Notes under the pieces: model-generated
Database searches by the model: none
What the model was told of the DNA's origin: nothing
What the model saw: only the letters and a program-made list of their open reading frames with translations
Shown here: positions 26,115 to 34,700 of the stretch, piece after piece
Layout: every line of letters begins with the position of its first letter
Numbering within the stretch: position 1 is the stretch's first letter
Source of the DNA: Nodosilinea sp. LEGE 07088
GTDB taxonomy: Bacteria > Cyanobacteriota > Cyanobacteriia > Phormidesmidales > Phormidesmidaceae
Reading direction: 5' to 3'
NCBI RefSeq assembly: GCF_015207395.1
Contig: NZ_JADEWX010000028.1
Span: forward strand, 1-51,608
DNA length: 51,608 bases
Position numbers and translations under genes: made by a program

Positions 26115-29100
26115 CTAGGACGATGACTCGCGCTCTAGGATGGCCAAGATCGGATCGAACTGAAAATTTTGGGCCCAGGCTGTCAGGGCTGCAGCTAGGT
26201 CAACCTGTTCGGGGGGCAACGCCTGCACCAGCTGCAAAATTTGTTCATCCGACCCCCGCAGGGCAGCTTGATATAGAGATTGACGCCACGGTTGGGCGAT
26301 CGTTTCGAGGGCCATAGCCAGTTGACAGGTTGACATTATCTCCGGGTAATGCGCCTCCCGATCAGATAGCGAGGCCTGGGTATCAGCTTTATAGAGATAG
26401 CGCACCGGTAGGTGTTGAGCAATTTTTTGGAAAATTTGCTCTGACTGAAACGGTTTTCTAACAAAGTCGTCACAGCCAGCCGCCAATACTCGGGTACGCT
26501 CATCTTCAAAGGTGCTAGCCGTCAGGGCAATAATCACGGGGGCTGGCTGTAGGCCGGCGGTCTTGATCTGCTGAGTGGCGGTGTAGCCATCCATTCTAGG
26601 CATGCGAATGTCCATCCAAATTAAATGCGGCTGCCAAGCCAAGGCTTTTTCCACAGCGACGATGCCATCGTCGGCTGTCTGAACCGTAAACCCGACGGAC
26701 TCCAGGAGTTTGACTAGAAGCCGTTGATTAGCCCGATGATCGTCTACCACCAACAGCCGGTACTGAGGCTGCCCGGGCGCTAACGTCTCAATCAAGGGGG
26801 GCATTAGCGCTGGCACCGTCATATCTGCGCTGGAGGCCGCCAAAACCTCGATATCAAAGGCAAAGGCTGACCCTTGCCCCAGCGTGCTTTGAACCTGAAT
26901 GTTACCTCCCATGAGCTGCACAAACCGCTGGCTAATCGGTAACCCTAACCCCGTACCTTCCTGAGATCTGATACCTGTTTCCGTTTGAACAAAAGGCTCG
27001 AAGAGCATTTTCTGCTCCTCGGGGGCAATGCCTGGGCCATCATCCATGACCTGAAATGATAAGAGTATAGGTAGCGATCGTGACAATTCGGTGGCGGATA
27101 GGGCCTTAGCGTCGGGCCTCGTTTTGCGAGTGGCGTTGACCTGCAAAACAACCTGCCCCCGCTGGGAAAATTTCACCGCATTGCCCAACAGGTTGATCAA
27201 TACTTGTCGCAGTTTACTCTCATCGGCCTGGATATAAACAGGAATTTCAGGAGCACAGTCAATGATCAGGCTGATGTTTTTGGCCTTGGCTCTGAGGGAA
27301 AACATATCCTCCAGAGTTTGCAGAAACTGATGCAGCTCAAAGGGATGGGGATTAAGCACCACCTTGCCTGCCTCAATCTTAGACATTTCTAAGACATCGT
27401 TAATTAGAGTTAACAGATGCCCCCCACTTCGATTCACAATGCTGAGATAGTCTTGGGTCGTGCGATCGAGGTGGCCCTCCCGCAAGATGAGCTGGCTAAA
27501 TCCTAAGATGGTGTTTAGAGGAGTGCGCAATTCATGGCTCATATTCGCCAAAAATCTGCTCTTAGCTAGGTTAGCGGCATCGGCGATGTCTCGGGCTCGC
27601 TGCAGCTCATTCTCAAAGGTTTGGCGCTCTAACTCTGCCCCCGCTCGGGCTGCAAATATTTTTAGAATTAATTCGCGGGGCTTGCTGGGCGGCATCGGTC
27701 GGTCATCCATGACTACCAGCACCCCAATCACTTGATTGTTGGAGTCGGTCAGGGGGACGCCCATATAGCTGGTTGCCCCCCATTGCTTTAGGTTTTGGGC
27801 CTGCGGGTAGTGGGCTTGTAAATTTTCGCCATAGTAGACAACTTGCCCGTGACTAAGCAACTCACAGGGAGTGCCTGTCGTGGTGTATTCAAAATCGTTG
27901 TCAAAGCCGTTATGGTGCCAAAAGGCCAGAGAACGCATGTGATTGGGGGCGATTTGCTGAGCGACCAAGACGTAGCGAACCTGCAGCACCTCGGCCAGAT
28001 AGCGCGTCAGGGAGCGGCAGAATTCTTGCCCGGTCTTAGCGGCGGTGCCTTCAAAAATCAGCCGCAGGGCCTGCTCCTGATTTTTAAGATCGGAAATGTC
28101 TTCGGCTAGCCCCACCAGCCGATACACCTGTCCCGCTTCGTCAAAGATCGGAAAAGCCTGGTCTCGAATCCAGCGCAGGGAACCATCGGGGCGGAGGATC
28201 CGATATTCTTCGTCGTAGCTCTGCCCGGCAGCCTGTTTGACGGCCACGCGAGTGGCATCTTCTGGATGAATGGCCGCCTGCCACAGCTCAGGATTGCGCA
28301 AAATTTCGCTGCAGGGTCGCCCCCAGATCGTTTCGTAGGCGTCAGAGACATAGACAAACTGCTGGCGAGAGGGCTCTAAGATCCAAAAGACATTCTCAAT
28401 GTGCTCAGCTAGCTGGCGAAATCGCGATTCACTTTCTCGCAGGGCCGCTTCTACGGCCTGTTGCTGTTGCTCCATTTCACGGGAGCGAATAAATTTGCCA
28501 ATACTTTGAGCCATTAATTCAATAATTTCATGCTCATGGTTAACAAATCCATGCTCTCTAGGCTGTTCAGAGAAAAAGCAAAAGGTGCCAAACACTCGAT
28601 CATCGACAAAAATGGGCGTGCTGATGAATGATCCCCATTCAAAAGCTTGATAAGTCGGGTTATTTTCTATATCAGTTAAACTGCCTAAATGAGGATAGGA
28701 AACGGTTTGGCGAGTCTGAATTGCTTGGAGACAAAGGGTGTTGTCTACTCTACACTGAAGGCCAGGGTAGAGCGCTTCGAGATTAGATTGAACCGCTTCA
28801 ATCTTGTAATCTTGGCTTTGAAGGGATCCGATCGCCCCTCCTGAGAAATTTAAAATTTGGCAGCCGGTGCGGATGTAATCTTCAAAAAGATCGTCAATGC
28901 TGTCAAAGTTTTGAATATTTAGACGGTGAATCTGTTTGAGGTTGTGGCTAAATTCCTTTAGGGTTTGAGAGGTTTTAATTAAGGCCTGCTCACTGGCTTT
29001 GCGGCTGGTGATGTCTCGATATTGCCAGAGATAACCCTGAAAGCGATCGCCAGAAACAATGGGCACGTAGTCTCGCTCTAAAACACGCCCATCTTTGAGA

Positions 29101-30254
29101 ACTATTTCTTCCCCGGTGACAGGTTTTTTCGTCTCTAGTAATTCATTGATGCGCTGAATCACCTGGTCTGGATTCACAAAGATAGCCGCACTCTGGGCGG
29201 CCACCTGGCTACAGTCTGCTCCTAGCAGCGCCGCTGGTTTCTGCTCAACCCCAAAAATGTCACAAAACCTTTGATTGGCCAGCACAATCTCTCGATGCTC
29301 ATTTTCGACTAGGATGCCGGCCTGTAAGTTACCAATTAAGGTAGATAGCCGAGACGTCGTTCGGTTCAGGTGATCTTCGACAATCTTACGGTCGGTCATG
29401 TCGCGGCAGACGCCAATTAGCCCTAGTAAAACTCCTTCGGGGCTGTAGATGGGGATTTTATAGGTATCGAGCAATCGCCGGTTTTGGTCGGGGGTTGTGG
29501 CCCATTCTTCATGGCGAAGGGGTTCACCAGTCCTCAAGACCTGGCTATCATGGGTCTGAATCCATGCGGCCGCCTGGGGAGAAAATAAGTCAGCATCGGT
29601 GCGCTGTCGAATCGATTCAGCCTCTACCCCGGTAAAGAGTTCAAAGGCTTGATTCCAGACGATGTACTGACCCTGCTGGTTTTTGAAGAAAATCAGGTCT
29701 GGAATGGCATCAATCACGCTACGCAGCAGGGATTTTTCCTGCAATAGCTCTGCCTCGACGCGTTTGCGATCGCAAATTTCCTGCTGCAACTGCTGATTTT
29801 GTTCCATCAGTAGTGCTTGCTGATAGTTTAGATGCTGTTGCAGATCTAAAACTTGCAGCTGATACTGCACCCGAGCCATCACCTCTTCAGCCTGCAGCGG
29901 CTTAGTAATATAGTCAGCCCCACCTACCTCAAACGCCCTAGCTTTATCGTTACCCTCCTGTAGCGCGCTGAGAAAAATAACTGGAATATGACGGGTATGC
30001 TCATTGGCCTTGATCTGCTGGCAGACCTCATAGCCATTCATCTTCGGCATGCGAATATCTAGCAAAACCAGGTCAGGGGCACTTTGCTGAATGGCCATCA
30101 AGGCCAGTGCTCCGCTGGGAGCCATCCGCACGTCATAGCCTTGAGCAGACAACAGGCTGGCCAGTAGGCTCAGGTTTTCTACCGTATCATCCACGATCAG
30201 AATACTGCGTGGGACGCTTTGAGTTTCGCGATTGCCAGGGCTGTAGTCGGACAT
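26115..30254 (-). CDS. Hybrid kinase REC-PAS-PAS-GAF-PAS-GAF-HisKA-HATPase-REC with FQFD module
   Basis: A 1379-residue soluble hybrid kinase. In order: receiver (VDDTVENLSL; Asp66 in VLLDIRMP), coiled coil, two PAS domains (GVCRDMTDRK; WQYRDITSRK), GAF (FSGGAIGSLQSQDY; STPIFVDDRVFGTFCFFSE), a third PAS (VGLAEDISDLK), a second GAF (TSYMGVPLTDSNNQVIGVLV), HisKA ([17 protein letters not shown]), HATPase (NAVKFSQRGQ; DDGPGIAPEE; GTGLGLPISQRFVQLMGG), a second intact receiver (VVDDHRANQR; IWMDIRMPRMDG; VRKPFQ), and the shared C-terminal helical tail. It heads the kinase run and could phosphorylate its own receivers or the CheY-like protein. No transmembrane segment or bilin Cys is seen. Confidence 0.9.
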   Translation of the reverse strand: MSDYSPGNRETQSVPRSILIVDDTVENLSLLASLLSAQGYDVRMAPSGALALMAIQQSAPDLVLLDIRMPKMNGYEVCQQIKANEHTRHIPVIFLSALQEGNDKARAFEVGGADYITKPLQAEEVMARVQYQLQVLDLQQHLNYQQALLMEQNQQLQQEICDRKRVEAELLQEKSLLRSVIDAIPDLIFFKNQQGQYIVWNQAFELFTGVEAESIRQRTDADLFSPQAAAWIQTHDSQVLRTGEPLRHEEWATTPDQNRRLLDTYKIPIYSPEGVLLGLIGVCRDMTDRKIVEDHLNRTTSRLSTLIGNLQAGILVENEHREIVLANQRFCDIFGVEQKPAALLGADCSQVAAQSAAIFVNPDQVIQRINELLETKKPVTGEEIVLKDGRVLERDYVPIVSGDRFQGYLWQYRDITSRKASEQALIKTSQTLKEFSHNLKQIHRLNIQNFDSIDDLFEDYIRTGCQILNFSGGAIGSLQSQDYKIEAVQSNLEALYPGLQCRVDNTLCLQAIQTRQTVSYPHLGSLTDIENNPTYQAFEWGSFISTPIFVDDRVFGTFCFFSEQPREHGFVNHEHEIIELMAQSIGKFIRSREMEQQQQAVEAALRESESRFRQLAEHIENVFWILEPSRQQFVYVSDAYETIWGRPCSEILRNPELWQAAIHPEDATRVAVKQAAGQSYDEEYRILRPDGSLRWIRDQAFPIFDEAGQVYRLVGLAEDISDLKNQEQALRLIFEGTAAKTGQEFCRSLTRYLAEVLQVRYVLVAQQIAPNHMRSLAFWHHNGFDNDFEYTTTGTPCELLSHGQVVYYGENLQAHYPQAQNLKQWGATSYMGVPLTDSNNQVIGVLVVMDDRPMPPSKPRELILKIFAARAGAELERQTFENELQRARDIADAANLAKSRFLANMSHELRTPLNTILGFSQLILREGHLDRTTQDYLSIVNRSGGHLLTLINDVLEMSKIEAGKVVLNPHPFELHQFLQTLEDMFSLRAKAKNISLIIDCAPEIPVYIQADESKLRQVLINLLGNAVKFSQRGQVVLQVNATRKTRPDAKALSATELSRSLPILLSFQVMDDGPGIAPEEQKMLFEPFVQTETGIRSQEGTGLGLPISQRFVQLMGGNIQVQSTLGQGSAFAFDIEVLAASSADMTVPALMPPLIETLAPGQPQYRLLVVDDHRANQRLLVKLLESVGFTVQTADDGIVAVEKALAWQPHLIWMDIRMPRMDGYTATQQIKTAGLQPAPVIIALTASTFEDERTRVLAAGCDDFVRKPFQSEQIFQKIAQHLPVRYLYKADTQASLSDREAHYPEIMSTCQLAMALETIAQPWRQSLYQAALRGSDEQILQLVQALPPEQVDLAAALTAWAQNFQFDPILAILERESSS

Positions 30255-30947
30255 GTCAACGACGCAGATAATATTTAGATGTTATTAAGTGAGGTAATGG
30301 CAGGGCCAAGGGAGATTTTTTTGAATAAAACCAAATGAAATTGGGTTATTTAATGGTTTGATGACGAGATAAAATCGAAATCAGAAGCTTTTTACAGGCT
30401 CGGCACTAGAGGCACGAAGCTCACCTTAGAGTAAAAGCGAAAGTAAGTCTTGCTGCCAATAAAAATCTTTTTACTACATTTATACTAAGTTTCTTAACAT
30501 CTTAGCGGATCCTTTTTAGAATACCCAATAAGCAATGAATGCTATAGGTTTCTGCTTAGTAGACTTGGGCAAAATTCTTTACGTAACTCCAACACCAATA
30601 ACTTAAATTGGCAGCGTTTACCTAATTTCTTTATTTAGGAGAAGGCAGGCTGTGGTCTTTGGCAACAATGGCTTGGTGATATCTGCACTATTCAGGCAGC
30701 GCACCTCACCAGCTCTACTACTCAGCCCTACTACTCACTACACGGAGAAACCCAACCGCACTTTTTTGCCCCTCGCCTGACGACGACAGACCTAACTCAA
30801 CCAAGCGGCAGTATGTCAGCCCCGTTAAGTGAAACCATGTTTAGGTATAGCATCCAATGCCAGCTAGAGCAAAGGTAAGATCGCCCTGTTAAGCTATTTT
30901 TTTAAGTTGGCTTGAGCTTTAGACTCGCTAGAATTCTCAATCGCCCT
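30255..30947. other. Long AT-rich divergent spacer
   Basis: About 690 bases between the hybrid kinase and the STAND gene hold no convincing ORF. The stretch is AT-richer than its surroundings, with several A/T runs and a local direct repeat (ctactactca near 30714 and 30729). No DnaA boxes, tRNA or complete promoter consensus was found. It presumably carries the regulatory regions of both divergent units. Confidence 0.4.
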
Positions 30948-33900
30948 ATGCCTGAAGCAGCAAACGAATCATCCCAGCGCCGACAGCGAGGGGCGGTGCT
31001 ATCGCCCCGGGGGCTCACTCGTCTACGAGCAGCCATTCGCATGGCCGAACAGAGAGACTTCGAGGGCCGACGGCTCAATCTACAGGAGTTGGGCGACTGC
31101 ATCCGCATCGCCCCCAAGACGGTAAGAAAAGTACTGAAGCGACAATCCACGGTTGATTTCAGCACCCTAGAGCTGTGTTTCTCAGCCTTTCAAATGCCTT
31201 TGGAGCCAGAGGATTTAGACTATCCGCAATCGCCAACGGAAATGGTTTCGGCGCCGCCATTGCCCCGGCAGGACTGGCCCCGTACAGACTGGGGGACTGC
31301 CCCCAATGGAGCCCCCTTCTATGGCCGCCAGGACGAACTCAACCAGTTGAGCGAATGGATTCAGCGTGAGGGTTGCCGCAGCGTCACCGTGCTAGGGCTG
31401 GGGGGAGTGGGCAAAACTACTTTGGTGGCGCGTCTGGCCCACCAGATATCGCCTCAGTTTGATGCCATCATCTGGCGATCGCTGCGGCAGGCACCACCGC
31501 TTGAGCTGCTCTTGGGCGAGCTGGTGACGTTTTTGTCGCACCATCACAGCCTGGAGCCCACGCTGCCCAGCCTGATAGAGCAGTTACGCCGCCAGCGCTG
31601 TTTAATTGTGCTCGACAATCTAGATGCGGTGTTGCAAACCAGTGGCTCAGCGGGTCACTATCAGCCCGGTTATGACACCTACGGTGAGTTTCTCAGCACG
31701 GTTGGGGCGGCCGATCACACCAGTTGTCTGTTGTTTACCAGCCGAGAGAAACCGTTTGATGTGGCCCTGGCCGCAGCCGCTACTGCCCCAGTCAGAATCT
31801 TTTCTCTGTCGGGGTCGGCCACCGTTACCGAAGGGATCTTACAAGCTAAACCGCTCACGGGCACCGAGGCCCAGCGGCAGGTTCTAAGTCAACACTATGA
31901 TCACAACCCCCTGGTGCTACAAATCGTGGCGGCCTCCATCCAAGATTTATTTGGAGGCGATCTGGGGCTGTTTTTGGCCCAAGATATGAGGGTCTTCGGG
32001 GGGGTGCGCTGGCTATTAGATCAGCAGTTCAGCCGACTGTCTGATTTGGAGCGCTCCATCAGCTATTGGCTGGCTATCAATCGCGAGTGGACCCATGCTG
32101 ACGAGCTGATGACCGATCTGTTGCCAGCGGTGGGTCGGGCCGAGCTGTTGTCGGCGCTAGAGTCTTTGCGCTGGCGATCGCTGATTGAACAGCAGGGCGA
32201 TCGCTACAGCCAGCAGCCCGTGATTATGGAGTACGTGCTGGGGAATCTGCTCGACATCATCTACGGCGAACTGACCGGGGGCATGCCGCTGCCCCGGCTG
32301 GAGGCCACCCAGAGTGCCTCCACCCTGGCCTCACTGCCCATGGTCAGCCGCTATGCCCTGGTCAAAACCACCGTCCGAGATTACATTCGTCAGTCGCAGG
32401 TGCGGCTGATTTTACAGCCCCTGGCTGAGCGCCTCCGCCGTAGATTCAGCTCTCTAGAAGCCCTGGAGCAACAGCTACAGGTCGTTTTGGCTCGGTTGCG
32501 CCTACTTGAACAATGGGCCCAGCAGGGTTACGGCACCGGCAACTGGATTGATTTAGGCACCTATCTCGGGCTGGAGCTAACCGGCTATGACTTTTCGGGC
32601 TTGCCGATCTGGCAGGCGTACCTGCAGGCAACTCCCCTGCATCGGGTGAAATTTTCGGGCAGTTACTTTCACCAGAGCCGCTTTGCCGACGTATTTGGAA
32701 TTGTGCTGGCCCTGGCCTTTAGCCCCGATGGCCAACAGCTGGCGGTAGGCGACAGTAGCGGCGGCGTCCGCATTCACCGCACCACGGATCTGCAAACTCA
32801 AAGTCTTCTGGTGGGTCACGGCAGTCGGGTAATGTCAGTGGATTGGAGCCCCAGTGGTCGGCAACTGGCGAGCGCCAGCATGGATGGCACCATTCGCCTG
32901 TGGAATACCCACACCGGCCAGGAAATTGCCGTCTTGGAAGGCCACCAAAACCTGGTGATGTCGGTCAGCTGGCATCCCCAGGGCGCGCTGCTGGCGACCG
33001 GTAGCGAAGACCATAATGTCCACCTTTGGGATGCTCTCAGCGGCGAGCTCCGTCAGGTTTGGCGGGGTCATACCGACAGTGTGCGATCGGTCAGTTGGAG
33101 CCCCGATGGCGAAATCCTAGTCTCTGCCAGTGCCGATGGCACCCTGCGCCTGTGGAATTTGGCCACTGGCGAGTGTCAGGTGCTGACGGGCCACAGCGAT
33201 AGCCTTTGGGCCGTCGTCTGGAGCCCCGATGGGCAATGGCTGGCCAGTGGTGGAGAAGATGGCACCGTTCGGCTTTGGCAGGCCCACGGTGAATACCCGG
33301 CGCAGGTGTTATCGGGTCATACCGAATGGATTTGGTCGCTGCGGTTCAGTGCCGACGGCCAACGGTTGGCCAGTGGCAGTCGCGATTGCACTATTCGGCT
33401 GTGGGATGTGGCAACCGGTACCACTACGAAGGTGCTAAAAGCTCACCCCATGGGGGTTTCTGCCCTCTGTTGGCATCCCCAGCAGCCGCTGCTAGCCTCC
33501 GGCGGAGTCGATCAAATGCTGCGCCTGTGGGACACCCGCTCGGGCCATGCGCTGAGGTTTCTCAAGGGATTTACCACCAGTGTGTGGGCGGTGGCCTGGA
33601 ACCCCAAGGCGGTCTTAGCGGCCGATCGGCCTGAGCTGGCCAGCGGCCATCAGGACGGTAGCGTGTGGCTCTGGCGGCGGGGAACCGGGGTTCCCCTGCG
33701 GCGGCTGGGCAGTCACACCCGGCAGATCTGGGAACTGGCCTGGAGCCCCGACGGTGAAACGCTGGCCTGTTGCGGGGACGATGGCGCTGTGCATCTGTGG
33801 GACACCGCTACCGGAACCCATCTGGAATCGCTGCGGGGCCACCGCCACGATCGCATTTGGGCCGTGACCTGGAGCCCCGATGGCCGTCTGTTGGCCAGTG

Positions 33901-34571
33901 GCGGAGCCGATGCCGCGATTTGCCTTTGGGATGCTATGACCCACCACGGCCTTCAGGCCTGGCAGGCCCATGCCAGCGATGTGGTCGCCCTGCAATTTAG
34001 CCCCGATGGTCAATGGTTGGCTTCGGGCAGCGAAGATCAGACCCTGCGGCTTTGGAATTTAAAGACTGGAGAGTTGGAGAACACCCTGGCCGGGCACAGC
34101 GATCGCATTACTCAGCTACAGTTCAACCCCACGGGCAGCTTGCTCGCCTCTGCCAGCGAAGATCGCACCATTCGCCTGTGGGAAGTAGCCTCAGGGGAGG
34201 GCTCCTGCACCCTGCAAGGGCATGAGAACCGGGTTTGGGATATTCAATTTAGCCCCGATGGCCAAAAATTAGTCTCAGCCAGTACCGATCGCACCGCCCG
34301 CATCTGGGACATTCGCACCGGCACCTGTGACACCGTCTTAACCGATCACGAGAGTCTGCTGTGGTCGGTAGGGTGGAGTGCCGACGGAAAAACGGTAGCG
34401 ACCGGCGGAGAAGACGGGCTGGTGAAGCTGTGGTCGGTGGCCGAACAACGGTGGGTGGCTACCCTACAGGGCGATCGGCTCTACGAGGGCATGCAGATTC
34501 AGGGGGCGACGGGGCTGAGCTCAGCGGCGATCACCGGCCTGCAAAAACTGGGGGCCACGACCAACCCTTAA
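30948..34571 (+). CDS. HTH-STAND (NB-ARC) NTPase with 14 WD40 repeats
   Basis: A 1207-residue signal-transduction ATPase. Residues 17-95 match the vMAP-type HTH found at the front of cyanobacterial NB-ARC proteins (LQELGDCIRIAPKTVRKVLK). The NB-ARC ATPase follows with Walker A LGLGGVGKTT (about 149-158), Walker B CLIVLDNLDAV and a sensor region LLFTSREK. A winged-helix/helical linker and a short DFSGLPIWQAYLQ patch then precede 14 consecutive WD40 repeats (from about residue 583), enough for two seven-bladed propellers. STAND proteins oligomerise when the propeller senses a ligand. ATG 30948 is preferred to the upstream TTG at 30912. The partner or effector is unknown; there is no fused nuclease or protease. 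Confidence 0.92.
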   Translation: MPEAANESSQRRQRGAVLSPRGLTRLRAAIRMAEQRDFEGRRLNLQELGDCIRIAPKTVRKVLKRQSTVDFSTLELCFSAFQMPLEPEDLDYPQSPTEMVSAPPLPRQDWPRTDWGTAPNGAPFYGRQDELNQLSEWIQREGCRSVTVLGLGGVGKTTLVARLAHQISPQFDAIIWRSLRQAPPLELLLGELVTFLSHHHSLEPTLPSLIEQLRRQRCLIVLDNLDAVLQTSGSAGHYQPGYDTYGEFLSTVGAADHTSCLLFTSREKPFDVALAAAATAPVRIFSLSGSATVTEGILQAKPLTGTEAQRQVLSQHYDHNPLVLQIVAASIQDLFGGDLGLFLAQDMRVFGGVRWLLDQQFSRLSDLERSISYWLAINREWTHADELMTDLLPAVGRAELLSALESLRWRSLIEQQGDRYSQQPVIMEYVLGNLLDIIYGELTGGMPLPRLEATQSASTLASLPMVSRYALVKTTVRDYIRQSQVRLILQPLAERLRRRFSSLEALEQQLQVVLARLRLLEQWAQQGYGTGNWIDLGTYLGLELTGYDFSGLPIWQAYLQATPLHRVKFSGSYFHQSRFADVFGIVLALAFSPDGQQLAVGDSSGGVRIHRTTDLQTQSLLVGHGSRVMSVDWSPSGRQLASASMDGTIRLWNTHTGQEIAVLEGHQNLVMSVSWHPQGALLATGSEDHNVHLWDALSGELRQVWRGHTDSVRSVSWSPDGEILVSASADGTLRLWNLATGECQVLTGHSDSLWAVVWSPDGQWLASGGEDGTVRLWQAHGEYPAQVLSGHTEWIWSLRFSADGQRLASGSRDCTIRLWDVATGTTTKVLKAHPMGVSALCWHPQQPLLASGGVDQMLRLWDTRSGHALRFLKGFTTSVWAVAWNPKAVLAADRPELASGHQDGSVWLWRRGTGVPLRRLGSHTRQIWELAWSPDGETLACCGDDGAVHLWDTATGTHLESLRGHRHDRIWAVTWSPDGRLLASGGADAAICLWDAMTHHGLQAWQAHASDVVALQFSPDGQWLASGSEDQTLRLWNLKTGELENTLAGHSDRITQLQFNPTGSLLASASEDRTIRLWEVASGEGSCTLQGHENRVWDIQFSPDGQKLVSASTDRTARIWDIRTGTCDTVLTDHESLLWSVGWSADGKTVATGGEDGLVKLWSVAEQRWVATLQGDRLYEGMQIQGATGLSSAAITGLQKLGATTNP

Positions 34572-34591
34572 AGATTAGCGTGGAAATATGT

Positions 34592-34622
34592 CCCCCAAAG
34601 TTTGGTTGGATTATTTTGGGGG
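34592..34622 (+). terminator. Hairpin between the STAND and GTPase genes
   Basis: The 8-bp stem cccccaaa/tttggggg encloses a 15-base loop. There is no T-run after it. It may partly separate expression of the two genes. Confidence 0.35.
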
Positions 34623-34700
34623 TCAGCCCGCCAAACAGAACCTGCCCTGGGTTAGGGCTGAGCTTAGCTATTCTAGAGAAAGCCCTGTTTACCCCCACCC

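Noticed and set aside
30255-30947. Replication origin in the AT-rich spacer
   Set aside because: No DnaA-box cluster (TTATCCACA-like), no dnaA/dnaN neighbour; AT content alone is insufficient.
32700-34470. CRISPR-like periodic repeats
   Set aside because: The periodicity of about 126 bases is the WD40 coding repeat in frame, not repeat-spacer units.
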